This document shows positions 47,291 to 60,464 of a stretch of DNA of 64,000 nt, in pieces (within the stretch, counting starts at the first letter, position 1; every line of letters starts with the position of its first letter). This DNA is from Tipula vernalis (taxonomy: Eukaryota > Arthropoda > Insecta > Diptera > Tipulidae): assembly GCA_958295665.1 (NCBI GenBank), contig OY282560.1, forward strand, positions 190,374,561 to 190,438,560, in the 5' to 3' direction. The notes under the pieces are model-generated. The model was not told the DNA's origin, ran no database searches, and was given only the letters and a program-made list of their open reading frames with translations. Made by a program: the position numbers and the translations under genes.

Positions 47291-50113
47291 ACATTTTACA
47301 TTTTACATTTTACATTTTACATTTTACATTTTACATTTTACATTTTACATTTTACATTTTACATTTTACATTTTACATTTTACATTTTACATTTTACATT
47401 TTACATTTTACATTTTACATTTTACATTTTACATTTTACATTTTACATTTTACATTTTACATTTTACATTTTACATTTTACATTTTACATTTTACATTTT
47501 ACATTTTACATTTTACATTTTACATTTTACATTTTACATTTTACATTTTACATTTTACATTTTACATTTTACATTTTACATTTTACATTTTACATTTTAC
47601 ATTTTACATTTTACATTTTACATTTTACATTTTACATTTTACATTTTACATTTTACATTTTACATTTTACATTTTACATTTTACATTTTACATTTTACAT
47701 TTTACATTTTACATTTTACATTTTACATTTTACATTTTACATTTTACATTTTACATTTTACATTTTACATTTTACATTTTACATTTTACATTTTACATTT
47801 TACATTTTACATTTTACATTTTACATTTTACATTTTACATTTTACATTTTACATTTTACATTTTACATTTTACATTTTACATTTTACATTTTACATTTTA
47901 CATTTTACATTTTACATTTTACATTTTACATTTTACATTTTACATTTTACATTTTACATTTTACATTTTACATTTTACATTTTACATTTTACATTTTACA
48001 TTTTACATTTTACATTTTACATTTTACATTTTACATTTTACATTTTACATTTTACATTTTACATTTTACATTTTACATTTTACATTTTACATTTTACATT
48101 TTACATTTTACATTTTACATTTTACATTTTACATTTTACATTTTACATTTTACATTTTACATTTTACATTTTACATTTTACATTTTACATTTTACATTTT
48201 ACATTTTACATTTTACATTTTACATTTTACATTTTACATTTTACATTTTACATTTTACATTTTACATTTTACATTTTACATTTTACATTTTACATTTTAC
48301 ATTTTACATTTTACATTTTACATTTTACATTTTACATTTTACATTTTACATTTTACATTTTACATTTTACATTTTACATTTTACATTTTACATTTTACAT
48401 TTTACATTTTACATTTTACATTTTACATTTTACATTTTACATTTTACATTTTACATTTTACATTTTACATTTTACATTTTACATTTTACATTTTACATTT
48501 TACATTTTACATTTTACATTTTACATTTTACATTTTACATTTTACATTTTACATTTTACATTTTACATTTTACATTTTACATTTTACATTTTACATTTTA
48601 CATTTTACATTTTACATTTTACATTTTACATTTTACATTTTACATTTTACATTTTACATTTTACATTTTACATTTTACATTTTACATTTTACATTTTACA
48701 TTTTACATTTTACATTTTACATTTTACATTTTACATTTTACATTTTACATTTTACATTTTACATTTTACATTTTACATTTTACATTTTACATTTTACATT
48801 TTACATTTTACATTTTACATTTTACATTTTACATTTTACATTTTACATTTTACATTTTACATTTTACATTTTACATTTTACATTTTACATTTTACATTTT
48901 ACATTTTACATTTTACATTTTACATTTTACATTTTACATTTTACATTTTACATTTTACATTTTACATTTTACATTTTACATTTTACATTTTACATTTTAC
49001 ATTTTACATTTTACATTTTACATTTTACATTTTACATTTTACATTTTACATTTTACATTTTACATTTTACATTTTACATTTTACATTTTACATTTTACAT
49101 TTTACATTTTACATTTTACATTTTACATTTTACATTTTACATTTTACATTTTACATTTTACATTTTACATTTTACATTTTACATTTTACATTTTACATTT
49201 TACATTTTACATTTTACATTTTACATTTTACATTTTACATTTTACATTTTACATTTTACATTTTACATTTTACATTTTACATTTTACATTTTACATTTTA
49301 CATTTTACATTTTACATTTTACATTTTACATTTTACATTTTACATTTTACATTTTACATTTTACATTTTACATTTTACATTTTACATTTTACATTTTACA
49401 TTTTACATTTTACATTTTACATTTTACATTTTACATTTTACATTTTACATTTTACATTTTACATTTTACATTTTACATTTTACATTTTACATTTTACATT
49501 TTACATTTTACATTTTACATTTTACATTTTACATTTTACATTTTACATTTTACATTTTACATTTTACATTTTACATTTTACATTTTACATTTTACATTTT
49601 ACATTTTACATTTTACATTTTACATTTTACATTTTACATTTTACATTTTACATTTTACATTTTACATTTTACATTTTACATTTTACATTTTACATTTTAC
49701 ATTTTACATTTTACATTTTACATTTTACATTTTACATTTTACATTTTACATTTTACATTTTACATTTTACATTTTACATTTTACATTTTACATTTTACAT
49801 TTTACATTTTACATTTTACATTTTACATTTTACATTTTACATTTTACATTTTACATTTTACATTTTACATTTTACATTTTACATTTTACATTTTACATTT
49901 TACATTTTACATTTTACATTTTACATTTTACATTTTACATTTTACATTTTACATTTTACATTTTACATTTTACATTTTACATTTTACATTTTACATTTTA
50001 CATTTTACATTTTACATTTTACATTTTACATTTTACATTTTACATTTTACATTTTACATTTTACATTTTACATTTTACATTTTACATTTTACATTTTACA
50101 TTTTACATTTTAC
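47291..50113. repeat. Heptanucleotide array (ACATTTT)n, ~403 units
   Basis: 2,823 bp of the seven-base unit acatttt without a visible variant from end to end. Because seven units make a 21-base period without a stop in one frame, the plus strand is open for 983 codons (ILHFTFY repeated); this is a by-product, not a gene. The left edge is atttaatttaacatttt, where related AT-rich DNA grades into the array. The right edge is an abrupt change to accagttcctttt. Confidence 0.97.
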
Positions 50114-52040
50114 CAGTTCCTTTTAGGCGGAAATTATTTTTCCATGTACGTTGCTATGGTTTATTTTCGCGCTGTGCTGCATGCTTATCTCAAGGCTTAC
50201 GAATAAGCATGTTCTTTCAGGAAAACTGAAATAAATGACCTTATTAAATTCAATTGAGGAATGCTTTTGTGTTGTAGTAGCGGTGGTAATCGTAGCACTG
50301 CTAGAGCAAAACCAAATGCTCCCTTCTAAACACCATTGCTCTATAAGCTCTCGAAAGTATAGTTGGAGCTGAAATTGTTACTTGGGTTGTCATCATATCA
50401 TAAATTATACAAATTTGAAACAACAAATGCTTCTTCTGTGACCTATGAAATTATACAATAACATAAAAAAATATCGACATTAGACAACCCATATATCAAT
50501 TAAGTTTTTAACCAAGTTTAAACAAATTACTCGAAAAATCCCTACTGTATTTAGAAATTAAGGTCGTAATTAACTTTATTTCATATCAAAATCAACAATC
50601 TTACTCGGTTCATATATGTACGTAAACAAATAAAAATTGATTAATACGTTAATAATCACAGTTATTGCTTTGTCATGGAGAGATCATTAAAAATTAATCA
50701 ATACATAAAATCATCATACTAATTAACATCCAATTAAATAAACTTTTTTCTTCTTCTATAGTGAAAAACGGTATTTTATGACCATTGAGCAAGTAAATTC
50801 ACGTTATATCGATTACAAAAATTCATAATTTTTTCATTTTTTTTTTTAAAATAAATTTATTCCTATTAAGACTCATATCATGATTGAAGATCTGATAAAA
50901 TCTAAATTGAAAAATGAAAAAGTAATACCGTTAAAAGATTATCTATGTACATACATATGTATATGGAGCTACCATGTAGGTCTGTCTTAATATTTCATTA
51001 GAATTTGTATTTGTTTTTGGTTACACGTACGAGTACATATGTACATCCTTACTAAGGTAAGATATTTTATGTAGTACGTAAAATATATAAAATTACTTTA
51101 TTGCTTTGTGGGTTGTTCGAGACATGTTGTTTTTGATTATAAGAAGCTAATCTAATCGAAAGATGGTACATATGTTGTACAAATATAATAACAAGCTTTA
51201 ATCAAAATAACAAGGATGAAACAAAAATATATGTTGAAGAATATGTTAAACGTAGCTGTATATTCTATAAACCACCTTTTTAAAGAAACATGTGGCAATA
51301 TTGAGCTTGACACCGATGATAATTGATTCTTTAAAACATAAACCCCAAGCATTATTCTGTATAAATTAGCAACAAAACAACGTCACAAATTAATCAAGCA
51401 ATTACATTAATAGTTTGTGTTTGTTATATGAATGTTGTTAAAATATAGTTAAAATGATTATATTGCCAATCAATAAGTAGCAAATAACTATAAGATATGC
51501 AATTTTACGCAAATAAAAAATCCTACCACCGTACCGCTTCTTGCATACATATGTAAATAAACCTTTATACTATTTAGAATCATAATAAATCAATAAAATA
51601 ATAAATAATTTCCGCAATTGGCTTCATTTTCTTTATTAATATTAATAATAATTTTTGCTTTTTTATTATGCCTTCAAGATTAAGATAAATTAAAAGTTGA
51701 TTCTTTCTTTAATTTTTTTTTTCATTTTTTTGTAAGATAATAACATGACATTGATAAAATTACTTTAATTTACATACATTTATTGATTATATGAAAAGTA
51801 AATAATAATTGAATTGACTTCATAGCCTCGTCACTTTTGATAGAATAGCTAAGAGAAAAGAACATTTATGAATAAAACAAATTGCCTCGTTTGATTTATT
51901 TTTATTAATGAAAATGCCAGTTGTAAAAAACAAACTATTTGCTCTATTAAAGGTTTCTAATTGATTGGTTGAAGTAGGTTTTTGCAAAGTGCAGTCACCA
52001 AATATGTAACGAAAATTTATTTTGTCAAAGTATCGACTTA
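50114..52040. other. AT-rich intergenic DNA
   Basis: No gene recognised. It contains tacatacatatgtatat palindromes near 50950 and several poly-T runs. Short frames show no motif. Confidence 0.5.
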
Positions 52041-52600
52041 TCCTCCGAGGATAAGGGATCATGATTACGTCATCAGAACACGAATTTAGAGGTCCTGGTG
52101 GGCTAAGCTCGAGGTTGGGCATGGGGTTTCCGAACATAAATTCGTGATAAATTTGACCACATAGAGAACCAGGACTAGGGAAGAACAAAGAGAGCACCGC
52201 CCATGTATTAGCAGAAAAAAAATGTAATATTAAATTTCCTGCCAACAATGGGGGATCTCGCCAGAAGAAAACGGAATTGGAATAAAGAGGCTAAGTGATG
52301 CACCACCGAGCGCCGAAACGTGCAACCGCCACAATCAACACCACCGGGTGGAAATGGCTGGTATCCTGTCTCGCCGCTCAGCGCGCAAGGAACAACAAGG
52401 CGGAACGATCCAGCATAGTCACGACGCTAGCGCCAGAAGGGAAACAGAGCAACAAGCTGGACAACAAATTAGAATAGACACATTTTTGGTAGGAACCAGG
52501 AGGACGAAGCGAGAAAAAGACTAAGGAAAAAAACACAATATAAATTTAACGATAATCTCTGAAAGGAAGGCCAGGCCTCTGCTCCGCTGCATACGTATCA
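52041..52600 (+). other. GC-richer island, possible retroelement leader
   Basis: This segment is clearly richer in G and C than its surroundings. On the plus strand 52250-52510 reads GDLARRKRNWNKEAK, a stop, then CTTERRNVQPPQSTPPGG and a basic, Gln-rich stretch ending RTKREKD. It is compositionally like the N-terminus of a retroelement Gag, but no diagnostic motif is present. On the other strand a 142-codon frame (51820-52248) is probably its shadow. I cannot assign a function. Confidence 0.35.
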
Positions 52601-52949
52601 CAAATTTTAAAATAAATATTTTTAATTTACAATATTTGATTAACTTAGATTATTAGATAATACAATACGCGTTAGAATTCCTTAAAAGTTCAGTAAATTA
52701 GTATTCAAATCTCGCAAGAAAACATATGGCGAACACACAGTGATGTAATAATTCGGGTTAATTGTCTACATTTCATGTTGTATTTGTATTTGTTGTATAC
52801 AATGAAATTTTAGGTTAAGTTTTTATTTATATTATTTTAGTTTATTATTTATACGTTATATCGTTTTTCATAACAAAAAAAATATTAAGGGCTGAAACCT
52901 CACGTGGTGATCAGAACTTCGGTCTGTATTTTGTGCGTTCATGAGATTA

Positions 52950-53220
52950 TATCAAGTCAAATTCCTGACTGAACCCCTTAACCCTTACTCAATCTAAACT
53001 CAATCTCCAACTAAACCCTTTAATCCCTTTAAAATCTAACCTAAATTTCCAACTCAATCGCCAACTCAACCTCCAATTCAATCCCAGCGTAATCTCGATC
53101 AACTTTCAACTCAACACTCAACACAATCTCCAGCTTAACCCCAAATTTGCTCCTCAACTTAACCCTAATTATATTTTCCTCGTTCAGTCTCCTACCTCCA
53201 TCTTCCCCCCAGCTCCAACT
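52950..53220 (+). repeat. Degenerate caactcaatctc low-complexity tract
   Basis: About 270 bp on the plus strand is almost free of G and built from variants of actcaatctccaactcaac. Spacing is irregular at around 11-13 bp. It looks like a decayed microsatellite. Confidence 0.6.
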
Positions 53221-53712
53221 TTGTAATGACGTTCATAGTTGTTATCGTTCCTATCCCTGCTTTTTAAATAAATTTTGAAGTTCTGGGAATTTTTATTGAC
53301 TTAATAGAGGAAAAATTTGCTACAGAACGATTTGCAAACGGTAAAGCTTAAAGCTTGAAAAAACAAATATGAAGTAGATCAATTTTGCATAATACATTTT
53401 CGTGTAATTATTTGCTTATGTAGTACAAGAAGTTAAAAATAAAAAATCTGTAGTTTTAAGAAACGACTCAAGTAAGTACGCAAACCCTATCATCATAAGG
53501 TCGTAGCATCATACCGTCAAATCTTCGTAGCATCTTACAATCATACATTAATACCACCACCAATATACCATCGTACCAACATAGCATCTTGAAATAACAC
53601 CATCGTACAGTCTAATGATCATAACAAAACACTATTGCGAAATCTTAGTCATATCATCATGCCATCAAATAATCATAACATCATATCATGGTGCATTCAC
53701 CATAACCATCAA
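53221..53712 (+). other. Spacer grading into CAT-rich sequence
   Basis: From about 53490 the plus strand is filled with irregular catca, cgtagcatcat and accatcgtaccaa motifs at 8-14 bp intervals, leading into the perfect CACCAT array. It may be the degenerate edge of that array. No gene is visible. Confidence 0.5.
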
Positions 53713-54112
53713 CCTCACCATCACCATCACCATCACCATCACCATCACCATCACCATCACCATCACCATCACCATCACCATCACCATCACCATCACCATC
53801 ACCATCACCATCACCATCACCATCACCATCACCATCACCATCACCATCACCATCACCATCACCATCACCATCACCATCACCATCACCATCACCATCACCA
53901 TCACCATCACCATCACCATCACCATCACCATCACCATCACCATCACCATCACCATCACCATCACCATCACCATCACCATCACCATCACCATCACCATCAC
54001 CATCACCATCACCATCACCATCACCATCACCATCACCATCACCATCACCATCACCATCACCATCACCATCACCATCACCATCACCATCACCATCACCATC
54101 ACCATAACCATA
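53713..54112. repeat. Hexanucleotide array (CACCAT)n, ~66 units
   Basis: About 400 bp of perfect caccat, closing with three cataac variants at 54103-54120. All strands are open (His repeats, IT repeats, MV repeats) as expected for a six-base unit. On the right the array runs directly into the broken RT of Gypsy element C. Confidence 0.96.
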
Positions 54113-54124
54113 ACCATAACCATC

Positions 54125-55080
54125 ATCATCACCAGTGCATTAAGCGACACATAGTTTGCGGTGAATTAAATAGCCCGAAGGGCATGACGGTAAAAAAAAA
54201 CTCCAGTCGTCCGGGAACACCAAATGCCGTCTTATCCCTCGGCCGCTCATCTAAAGGTATTTGCCAAAAGGCATCTTTCTAGTCAAGACTTGTAATAAAT
54301 CTTGTTTTGTCGAAACGCCCCAGCAACCCATCAATAAGCGGAAGGGGATTATCGTCCTTCACTGTGACCGCACTCAATTTTCTGGCGTCAAGCCATAATG
54401 TTGCTTAAACATTTGGTTTGCGCACTAACGTAACAGGACAACTCCCCGAACTAAAGCTTTTCTCGATCATTCCAAGTGCAAGCATGCAATCTAATTCCTC
54501 ATTAATTTCTTTCTTTTTCGCGGGCGATACCGCGTAGTGCCTTTGTTTGATCGGTTTAGTATTATCCACATTTATAACATGAGAAATGAGGGTGGTTTTA
54601 CTGAGACCCAATGTTGCAAACGAAGGAAACTCCTGAATGGCCTGCTGCAATTGCGATCTATCAGGTCCGCTTGGAGCGGAATTTAGTTCTCTTACGGGGT
54701 GGTGCTGGATTTTATTTGGGTATGTGGATCTTAAAACCAAATAACTTCCAAAAATCCATTCCCAGGTATCATTGTTGGCTTAAATTTGGCGCGAGATGCA
54801 ATTTAATGTCGTGAATCTGCCCCGCGAATGATATGGGCACTGTAATATGGCCTAAGATAATTTCAGAAGATGCGTTAGCAGTTTTCACTCTAGTAGGCAA
54901 GTGACGAAAGTGCACGTTTGGAGATGTTAGAAATTCCTTGCAACATTTCCCCAAGACGGATATATTAGTTCCGCTGTCTAGTAATCCACAATATCATTTA
55001 TTCAATATTAGTACAACTGCTTATGGCCGTCCATAAGTATCATCGGTAATTATGGTTTCTAGAATAGAAGTTTTAATGTG
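54125..55080 (-). pseudogene. Protease and partial RT of Gypsy element C
   Basis: The protease contains GLLDSGTNISVLG (active-site DSGT) near 54985 and HLPTRVKTANASSEIILG (54769-54954). After a stop near 54778 and a shift, the connection region carries FPSFATLGLSKTTLISHVI and MIEKSFSSGS (54405-54740). RT continues in another frame with DARKLSAVTVKDD, PLPLIDGLLGRFD, FWQIPLDE and VMPFGLFNSPQTMCRLM, then stops in the hexanucleotide array at about 54130. The catalytic YVDD block is absent. Confidence 0.85.
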
Positions 55081-55129
55081 ATGACGAGTTACCCAATATT
55101 TAAGTGATCTGGGCCGAAGCCCTCTCTTT

Positions 55130-55990
55130 TACTGATAATGGTATTGCAATATAATGGGATGAAATTAGCTCCGTCGATTGGTTAACATGGTTTCCAACTC
55201 GGGATCCGTGTTCATTGCCCCTTCGACCAGGGATATTTGCTCTGCTTGGAATTTGGTAGCAATCTGCGTTTTGGGAAGTGGAGTATTGCCAGACCTCCAC
55301 CCCCGATCATTATTTCCCCCTTGATTCTGGCACCTTACACAATTCGATTTCAGGATACCAGGTTCCCCGCATCAGTAGCAATATGAACTATCTGAACCTC
55401 GTCGGTAAATGGAAGATGGATGAGCTTTAGTTTGATTCAATGTAACTTTGGGTTTGAATGTCGGTTATGCTGGATTTCAAATAATTCTCGCTCATAGTTA
55501 GGATTTGCCTGTGTTTCTAACTCATTTTCCCCTTGATGTTGATGTTTTATTGCTTAAACGTATTTGCGATTTGCACATAGCATTTCAGGAACCAAACGTG
55601 TTCTTAGCCAAGTCTTCGTACGCCATATATCTACGTGCCATTTTTTCTATACTTGAAAACTGCTGATCAACCAACTTATATTGTAATCCAGCTCTTATAT
55701 TACGACGCATAATATTGTCCAGTTGCTTATCACTTAATAGAGTTTCAAATTGAAGTGCTATTTTTAGTATATCGACCATCTAATTTTATTATCAATTCGC
55801 CGGTCTTGGAAATGTTTCGTCAGTGCAATTTTAAGTTGAGACCACCTAACCTCGGGATTCCTTTCTATAAATGTCAAATAATAAACGGCAGAATCTTTTA
55901 GCAAATAGTTAATGTCAGTGACCATTTGAAATAAAGAAATATGATTGTTTTCAGCCAAATTTTCAACTTTGAACAGAAAACGCTTAATAT
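55130..55990 (-). pseudogene. Gag of Gypsy element C, degraded
   Basis: Two overlapping frames carry the Gag capsid region. The first (55764-55958) has SAVYYLTFIERNPEVRWSQL and ALTKHFQDRRIDNKIR. The second (55585-55779) has VDILKIALQFETLLSD and NIRAGLQYKLVDQQF. A degraded zinc knuckle near 55330-55380 reads CY*CGEPGILKSNC, where the second position is a stop and the expected His is Ile, so both binding and translation are lost. Confidence 0.75.
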
Positions 55991-58659
55991 TTAAGCTACA
56001 TCAGTGTCTTCACTCAGAATAAAAAAAGAAAAAATCCACTCACCGGTGGTTCCAGATCCCACGCCAACCCTGAGCCGGCTCAACATGATCGTATTTGAAC
56101 CTCTGACCTGGTATTTTCTGATAACGATTCCTAACAAGGTCATCGTTACACTCTGACTGCCTCAAAGGGCCTAATATACCTTTATGAAAAAACATTATTA
56201 CGCAAAACAAGTAAAATACATAATTCAATTTGAATTCTTCTTTTAGGGTCACAAATGAAAAGAAAAATTTAAAATTACGTTATTGCAATTCGGTTTTTTT
56301 GTTCTATTAGTAAACAATTGTCTCATTAATTATTATGAATAGATTTCAAAATACAAAAGAAACGAAGGAAAAAATATTCTTGTCCATCTTCGACAAGATA
56401 GAAAAAATAACGAATATACATTATATAAATTCATTCAATTCAATTTATTATAAAAAAATGGAAAATAATGAAAAATTGAATGCAAAAATAGAAAAAAATA
56501 ACAAACCGGAAAATACATTTTTCCATCAAACTTCTTATTTAATTTACTTTCTTATTATTTTGATGGAGAATTTTTTTTATTTGTGCGATTTTAATGAATA
56601 TAAATTTTAATTTGAAGGAAATTTTTTTTCATCATTTTGATTAAAATATAAGGTGCTTTCACTTGAATTATGATGATGTTATAGGTAGGTAGGTAAGTAC
56701 ATAAATTGTAAAGTAATTGAAAATGAAAATTCTTTGTGGATTTATGAGTGATTATTATGAATTAAATTTATTTTCTTCTCTTGTTCGCCATTTTATTGAT
56801 AACGAACGAAAAAGAAAATATTTAACATTAAAATGAAAAATGGAAAATCTCTTAGAAAAATGTGGGTGCACCTACACAAACACTTGTTTAAAATGGGATT
56901 AATTATTTGTAATAATCGAATTAAATCATGTCTTACGGGGAGATCTTTATAGAATATAAACTGTATGGAGATTTTTGGATTGTTTAAATCTTGATCGCGC
57001 CAAAAATAACCAGACTTGTTGAGAATCTATCGAACAGTGAAATTATAATCATCAGAAATAATTAATTTTAAACCTCAAAAACCGTGCCCTCTAATCATAT
57101 TCAATTTACTAAATGTTATGTAAAATGAATTTCCTTTCGCAGTCGACGATTAAAACCAACAAGAGAAATGAAAACCCCCTGATTTATATCGCAAATCAAG
57201 CAACAGAAAAATTTTCCTGTTCGTTTACTTTTTTGTTAAAGGAACCACCACCACCACTGTAGTAAACATTAATTTCGATAGTAAAACCAAAAAAGATTAT
57301 AATAAATTAATTTTTTTTTTCTTTTAAGATAGTAAGATGGTTGACTTAATCATTAGAAAAAAAACGAACGAAATTTAATGATGATGGCAAAATACGGGAA
57401 ACGAGGGAGAGTAAATCATTCAAAAACAGATAAACAAAACGGATTTTTATGGTTTTATTCCTCATTTTATCAGCGATTTTTATTAAGCAAATTGATCTGA
57501 ATAGGGCGTTCTTATATACCGTACACAATACACACAGACAAAATTAAATGAAGCACAACACAAGGTAAGACGAACAATAACATGAATACAACATTGCTGG
57601 TTTCATAAAAGTAACATAAACAAAAATAAACAAAATAAAAGACGTCATTTTCCTTATTTGCAAAGTGGAAAAATAACTGAAAAAAATGCAAATGGTAAGC
57701 ACAAATAAGCTTTTTCCGTCCAATTTTTTTTTCTACATTTTTTTCTTGAGTTGCCTTTTTTAATGATAGAAAATAACATTCTTCTCTTTTGTGTACACAG
57801 TACATTTTATATATAATTTTCTTTTTCCTTTCGAAAAATAAGAAAATAATTATGTAGCAAATATTAAAGTGGAATGGCCGTTGCACCACCATTAATCCAC
57901 CACCATCCATTTCAGCCGACTTCATCGTTTTTGGTGAACATAAAGGATTGTATATAAATATAAGTTTGTTGTGGCGTAAATTTTGCACAACATTATTTTG
58001 CTATTTAGCTGTACAATTTATAAAGAGTTTATCAAATGAATGTAAAAGTTTTTTTAAGGTGAAAAAGCACTATTTCATAATGATTATTGTAGTGCTAATC
58101 ATTAAAAAGTTTTATGTGATCTTGGTACTTGAAATTCTCAAGCGCATCATTTAATTTTTTTTTTTTAATTTCATGGGGTTTTAGACAGACCGTTGCGTGC
58201 GCAGAGTTAGGAGAAAAACACCAATTGAGCACTAACTATTGCTTAGGAAAACCTAAAGTCCTGAATTTTTAAATACTCCAGTATAGAAAACAAAATTCAC
58301 AACCATTTTGAGCATAATCACATTCATATTAGAGTCTATATGGCCACATTTTTCATCTTCATCTCAACCATTAAATTTAATGTTTGAATTTGGTAATTTC
58401 TGACCTTGGCTTGGATATTTCCTAACATTCAATCTTTGAAAAAATTACCACTGCCAAATCGAGGCTGGGGTTGATGCTTAGATTAAAGATCACTGACTCT
58501 CGGGTAATGCCTTACAAAAAAATATTTTATTGCCAAAAATCCAATTTTAAAACTTTTAGATATTTAAAGGTTTTTAATTTGAATTAAATTTTTTTTTACA
58601 ATTATTTGAGTCTTAAAAAAAGCATCCGGGTACTCCAATACATATTTTGATAGTCATTC
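55991..58659. other. AT-rich intergenic DNA
   Basis: 56040-56252 is slightly GC-richer and directly upstream of Gypsy C Gag on the minus strand, so it may belong to that element's leader; no LTR end or primer site could be defined. The rest is AT-rich with many homopolymers. No gene was recognised; the 158-codon minus-strand frame at 57512-57988 is low-complexity. Confidence 0.45.
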
Positions 58660-59690
58660 CTTGTTTGTTTGCTATATTAAATTGTTGTCCCACTCATTTG
58701 TATATATTCATATATTTCCTTAAAAACTGAACCTCCCTCATGCATAGTTAGATTTCTTGCATTCCGAAGGATGTTGAATTTTGATCTGCATTTGTTGTAT
58801 TTTGGACAAGCCATAGTCAGATGTTCAACATAGTCCAAACTTCCAAACAATTCGCAATCTTTATCCTCACACAATCGACATTTCCCACAAGCATTCTTTC
58901 CAATTACCGCGATGCAACCTGATTCTCGCGATCGTTTCCAACATTCGCAGCACCATATAGAAGGGATTTGTCAAAGGAATACCACCATTTTGTTAAACTT
59001 TTTCATTATATTCGCACTCTCATTTTCCCCACAGATTCATCTAAAATATAGTATTTGAGGTACATCTCTTACATCTTTCATTGCATACTCCTAACCCACC
59101 TCATCCAATGCACCATTTTTAACTACAGTCACATCACGTTGACAGACGCGAATATATTCAAAAATCAATTGCCTTGCCTTCCACCTCCACATTTTACCAA
59201 ACATAAACTACTCTGCGGAAAACAAAATATTGCTACCTTCCTATTGAATTCAATCACAGCTAGTATTCGTACTGTCTCTTTCTACTATGATCCACTCTCT
59301 TGTAATCGAGATGTTGTCCGCTCTTGTGTCGGATGCACCCCACTTAGATTTGCTCACCCGTTTAATTATATTTATGCCTTCATTGTAGTTATCTGCCCAA
59401 AATTAACGCATCTATCAATCCAAATACCCAAACACCTGAAAGTGTTCAATTCTTCTATTTATTACCCACCTTAACGTTAAGATTTACGTCATTCATTCTA
59501 AACTATAAGCACACTTACTAATATTCACTAAATTTAAAATTTGTATTTTTCCAATTATTGAATCTTTCCGCTTTTGCGCTTTTCCAGCAGCCGCATCAAT
59601 ACTTCTTCCTTTTCCTATTATTATCGGAATTGAAACGATGTAACTCGCTGGTACATAGGCTGAACAGAAATGGCGATATTTTACTTATTT
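58660..59690 (-). pseudogene. Non-LTR retrotransposon ORF2 remnant (RT end and C-terminus)
   Basis: Minus-strand translation shows an RT turn and start of the palm, ISPFLFSLCTSELHRFN, near 59620-59670. This is followed at about 59430 by EHFRCLGIWIDRCVNF (the LG..ID RT thumb block). A Cys-rich tail (58677-58910) reads CGKCRLCEDKDCELF then YVEHLTMACPKY, a CX2C...HX4C cluster of the kind that closes LINE ORF2. The segments are in different frames with many stops, and the YADD block is not preserved. This is an old LINE different from the two LOA copies and the Jockey fragment. The clade is not assigned. Confidence 0.7.
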
Positions 59691-60078
59691 GGAAGTTCAA
59701 TATTCACAATGCCTTCTTACCTAAACCCACTTCCGTACAAATCAATTTTTCTTCATTCATCACATCTTTTATCCACATACATACGTTCCGTAAAAATCCT
59801 AAATTGAAAAGAATTTGTTGTAATTTTCACGCAACCGCATAATCATAATCTTTCTAATATCCGTTCCTCTTCCCATCTGAACGTTTCCACACACTCGCTT
59901 GCAGAGTGGCTCTTTCGAAAAAATCTTCTAATATAATTAGTAATGACAGTTATGCAGTTATGAAACATAAAGTTGTCATTTTTAATTTCACTTCATCTTT
60001 TTGGTTTGAAACTCTTGTTTGAAGCCAAACGTTCATAAGAAAATACTGCTTTCTGTGATAATTATTTTTCATGAGATT
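59691..60078. other. Spacer
   Basis: No feature recognised beyond possible further RT remnants of the preceding LINE up to about 59850. Confidence 0.35.
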
Positions 60079-60089
60079 AAAGTTAATTA
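60079..60089 (+). repeat. SINE copy B target-site duplication, left (aaagttaatta)
   Basis: This 11-bp repeat is identical to 60454-60464. Confidence 0.88.
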
Positions 60090-60453
60090 CCCGACCAAAC
60101 GGCGCAGTGGTTAAAGCTGCGGCGGTTGGATCGGGAGGTACCGCGTTCGAATCATTATAGGGGCGCGATGCAAAAGGGATTTTTCATCATCTGATTACGA
60201 TCGGTGATGAAAATGAACACATCTATGTATAACTCCCTGTTGAGAGTGCGGAATCCATGGGCCGACCCCCCTTTTAAGTCAGCACTATAGGTTGGCATGA
60301 AGCAATGCAATGTGCAGGTGGATTAAGCAAAAACGGGTCTGTAGCCGTACGTCCTCGATTTGGCTACTGCGTAAGGTAGGGCGTAAAGAGCGAACTGCGA
60401 AAGAGTTGGGACTGTCTCGGGCCCCAGAACAAATTGCAGGGATAGAAACAAAA
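60090..60453 (+). mobile_element. tRNA-derived SINE, copy B (full length)
   Basis: This 364-bp element lies between two copies of aaagttaatta. The 5' part is tRNA-like: box A tggttaaagctg at 60108-60119 and box B gcgttcgaatc at 60143-60153, about 35 bp apart as needed for RNA polymerase III. It is followed by the family-specific ttttcatcatctgattacga and a ~270-bp unrelated body. The body includes ctactgcgtaaggtagggcg and gactgtctcgggcccc. The 3' end is A-rich (gatagaaacaaaaa). The match to copy A defines the family. Mobilisation would need the machinery of a partner LINE. Confidence 0.88.
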
Positions 60454-60464
60454 AAAGTTAATTA
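60454..60464 (+). repeat. SINE copy B target-site duplication, right (aaagttaatta)
   Basis: It follows the A-rich SINE tail directly and is identical to 60079-60089. Confidence 0.88.

Larger units (their letters stand above)
54125..55990 (-). mobile_element. Ty3/Gypsy element C fragment (Gag, protease, RT start)
   Basis: Minus-strand order from the right is Gag (55990 to about 55130), protease (about 55010-54750) and the RT N-terminal half (54740 to about 54130). RT ends within the PFG block, where the CACCAT array begins. RNase H, integrase and LTRs were not seen. It is distinct from Gypsy A and B by sequence. Confidence 0.85.

Noticed and set aside
47255..50206. 983-codon open frame of ILHFTFY repeats
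   Set aside because: It is a by-product of the perfect seven-base array, which happens to lack stops in one frame.
53615..54282. Histidine-rich and Ile-Thr-rich open frames
   Set aside because: These are translations of the CACCAT microsatellite, not proteins.
57512..57988. 158-codon minus-strand frame as a membrane protein gene
   Set aside because: The hydrophobicity comes from T-rich and A-rich DNA; there is no conserved motif and the region is full of homopolymers.
59055..59474. 139-codon plus-strand frame as a gene
   Set aside because: It lies antisense to recognisable LINE ORF2 remnants, including the thumb block near 59430, so it is a shadow.
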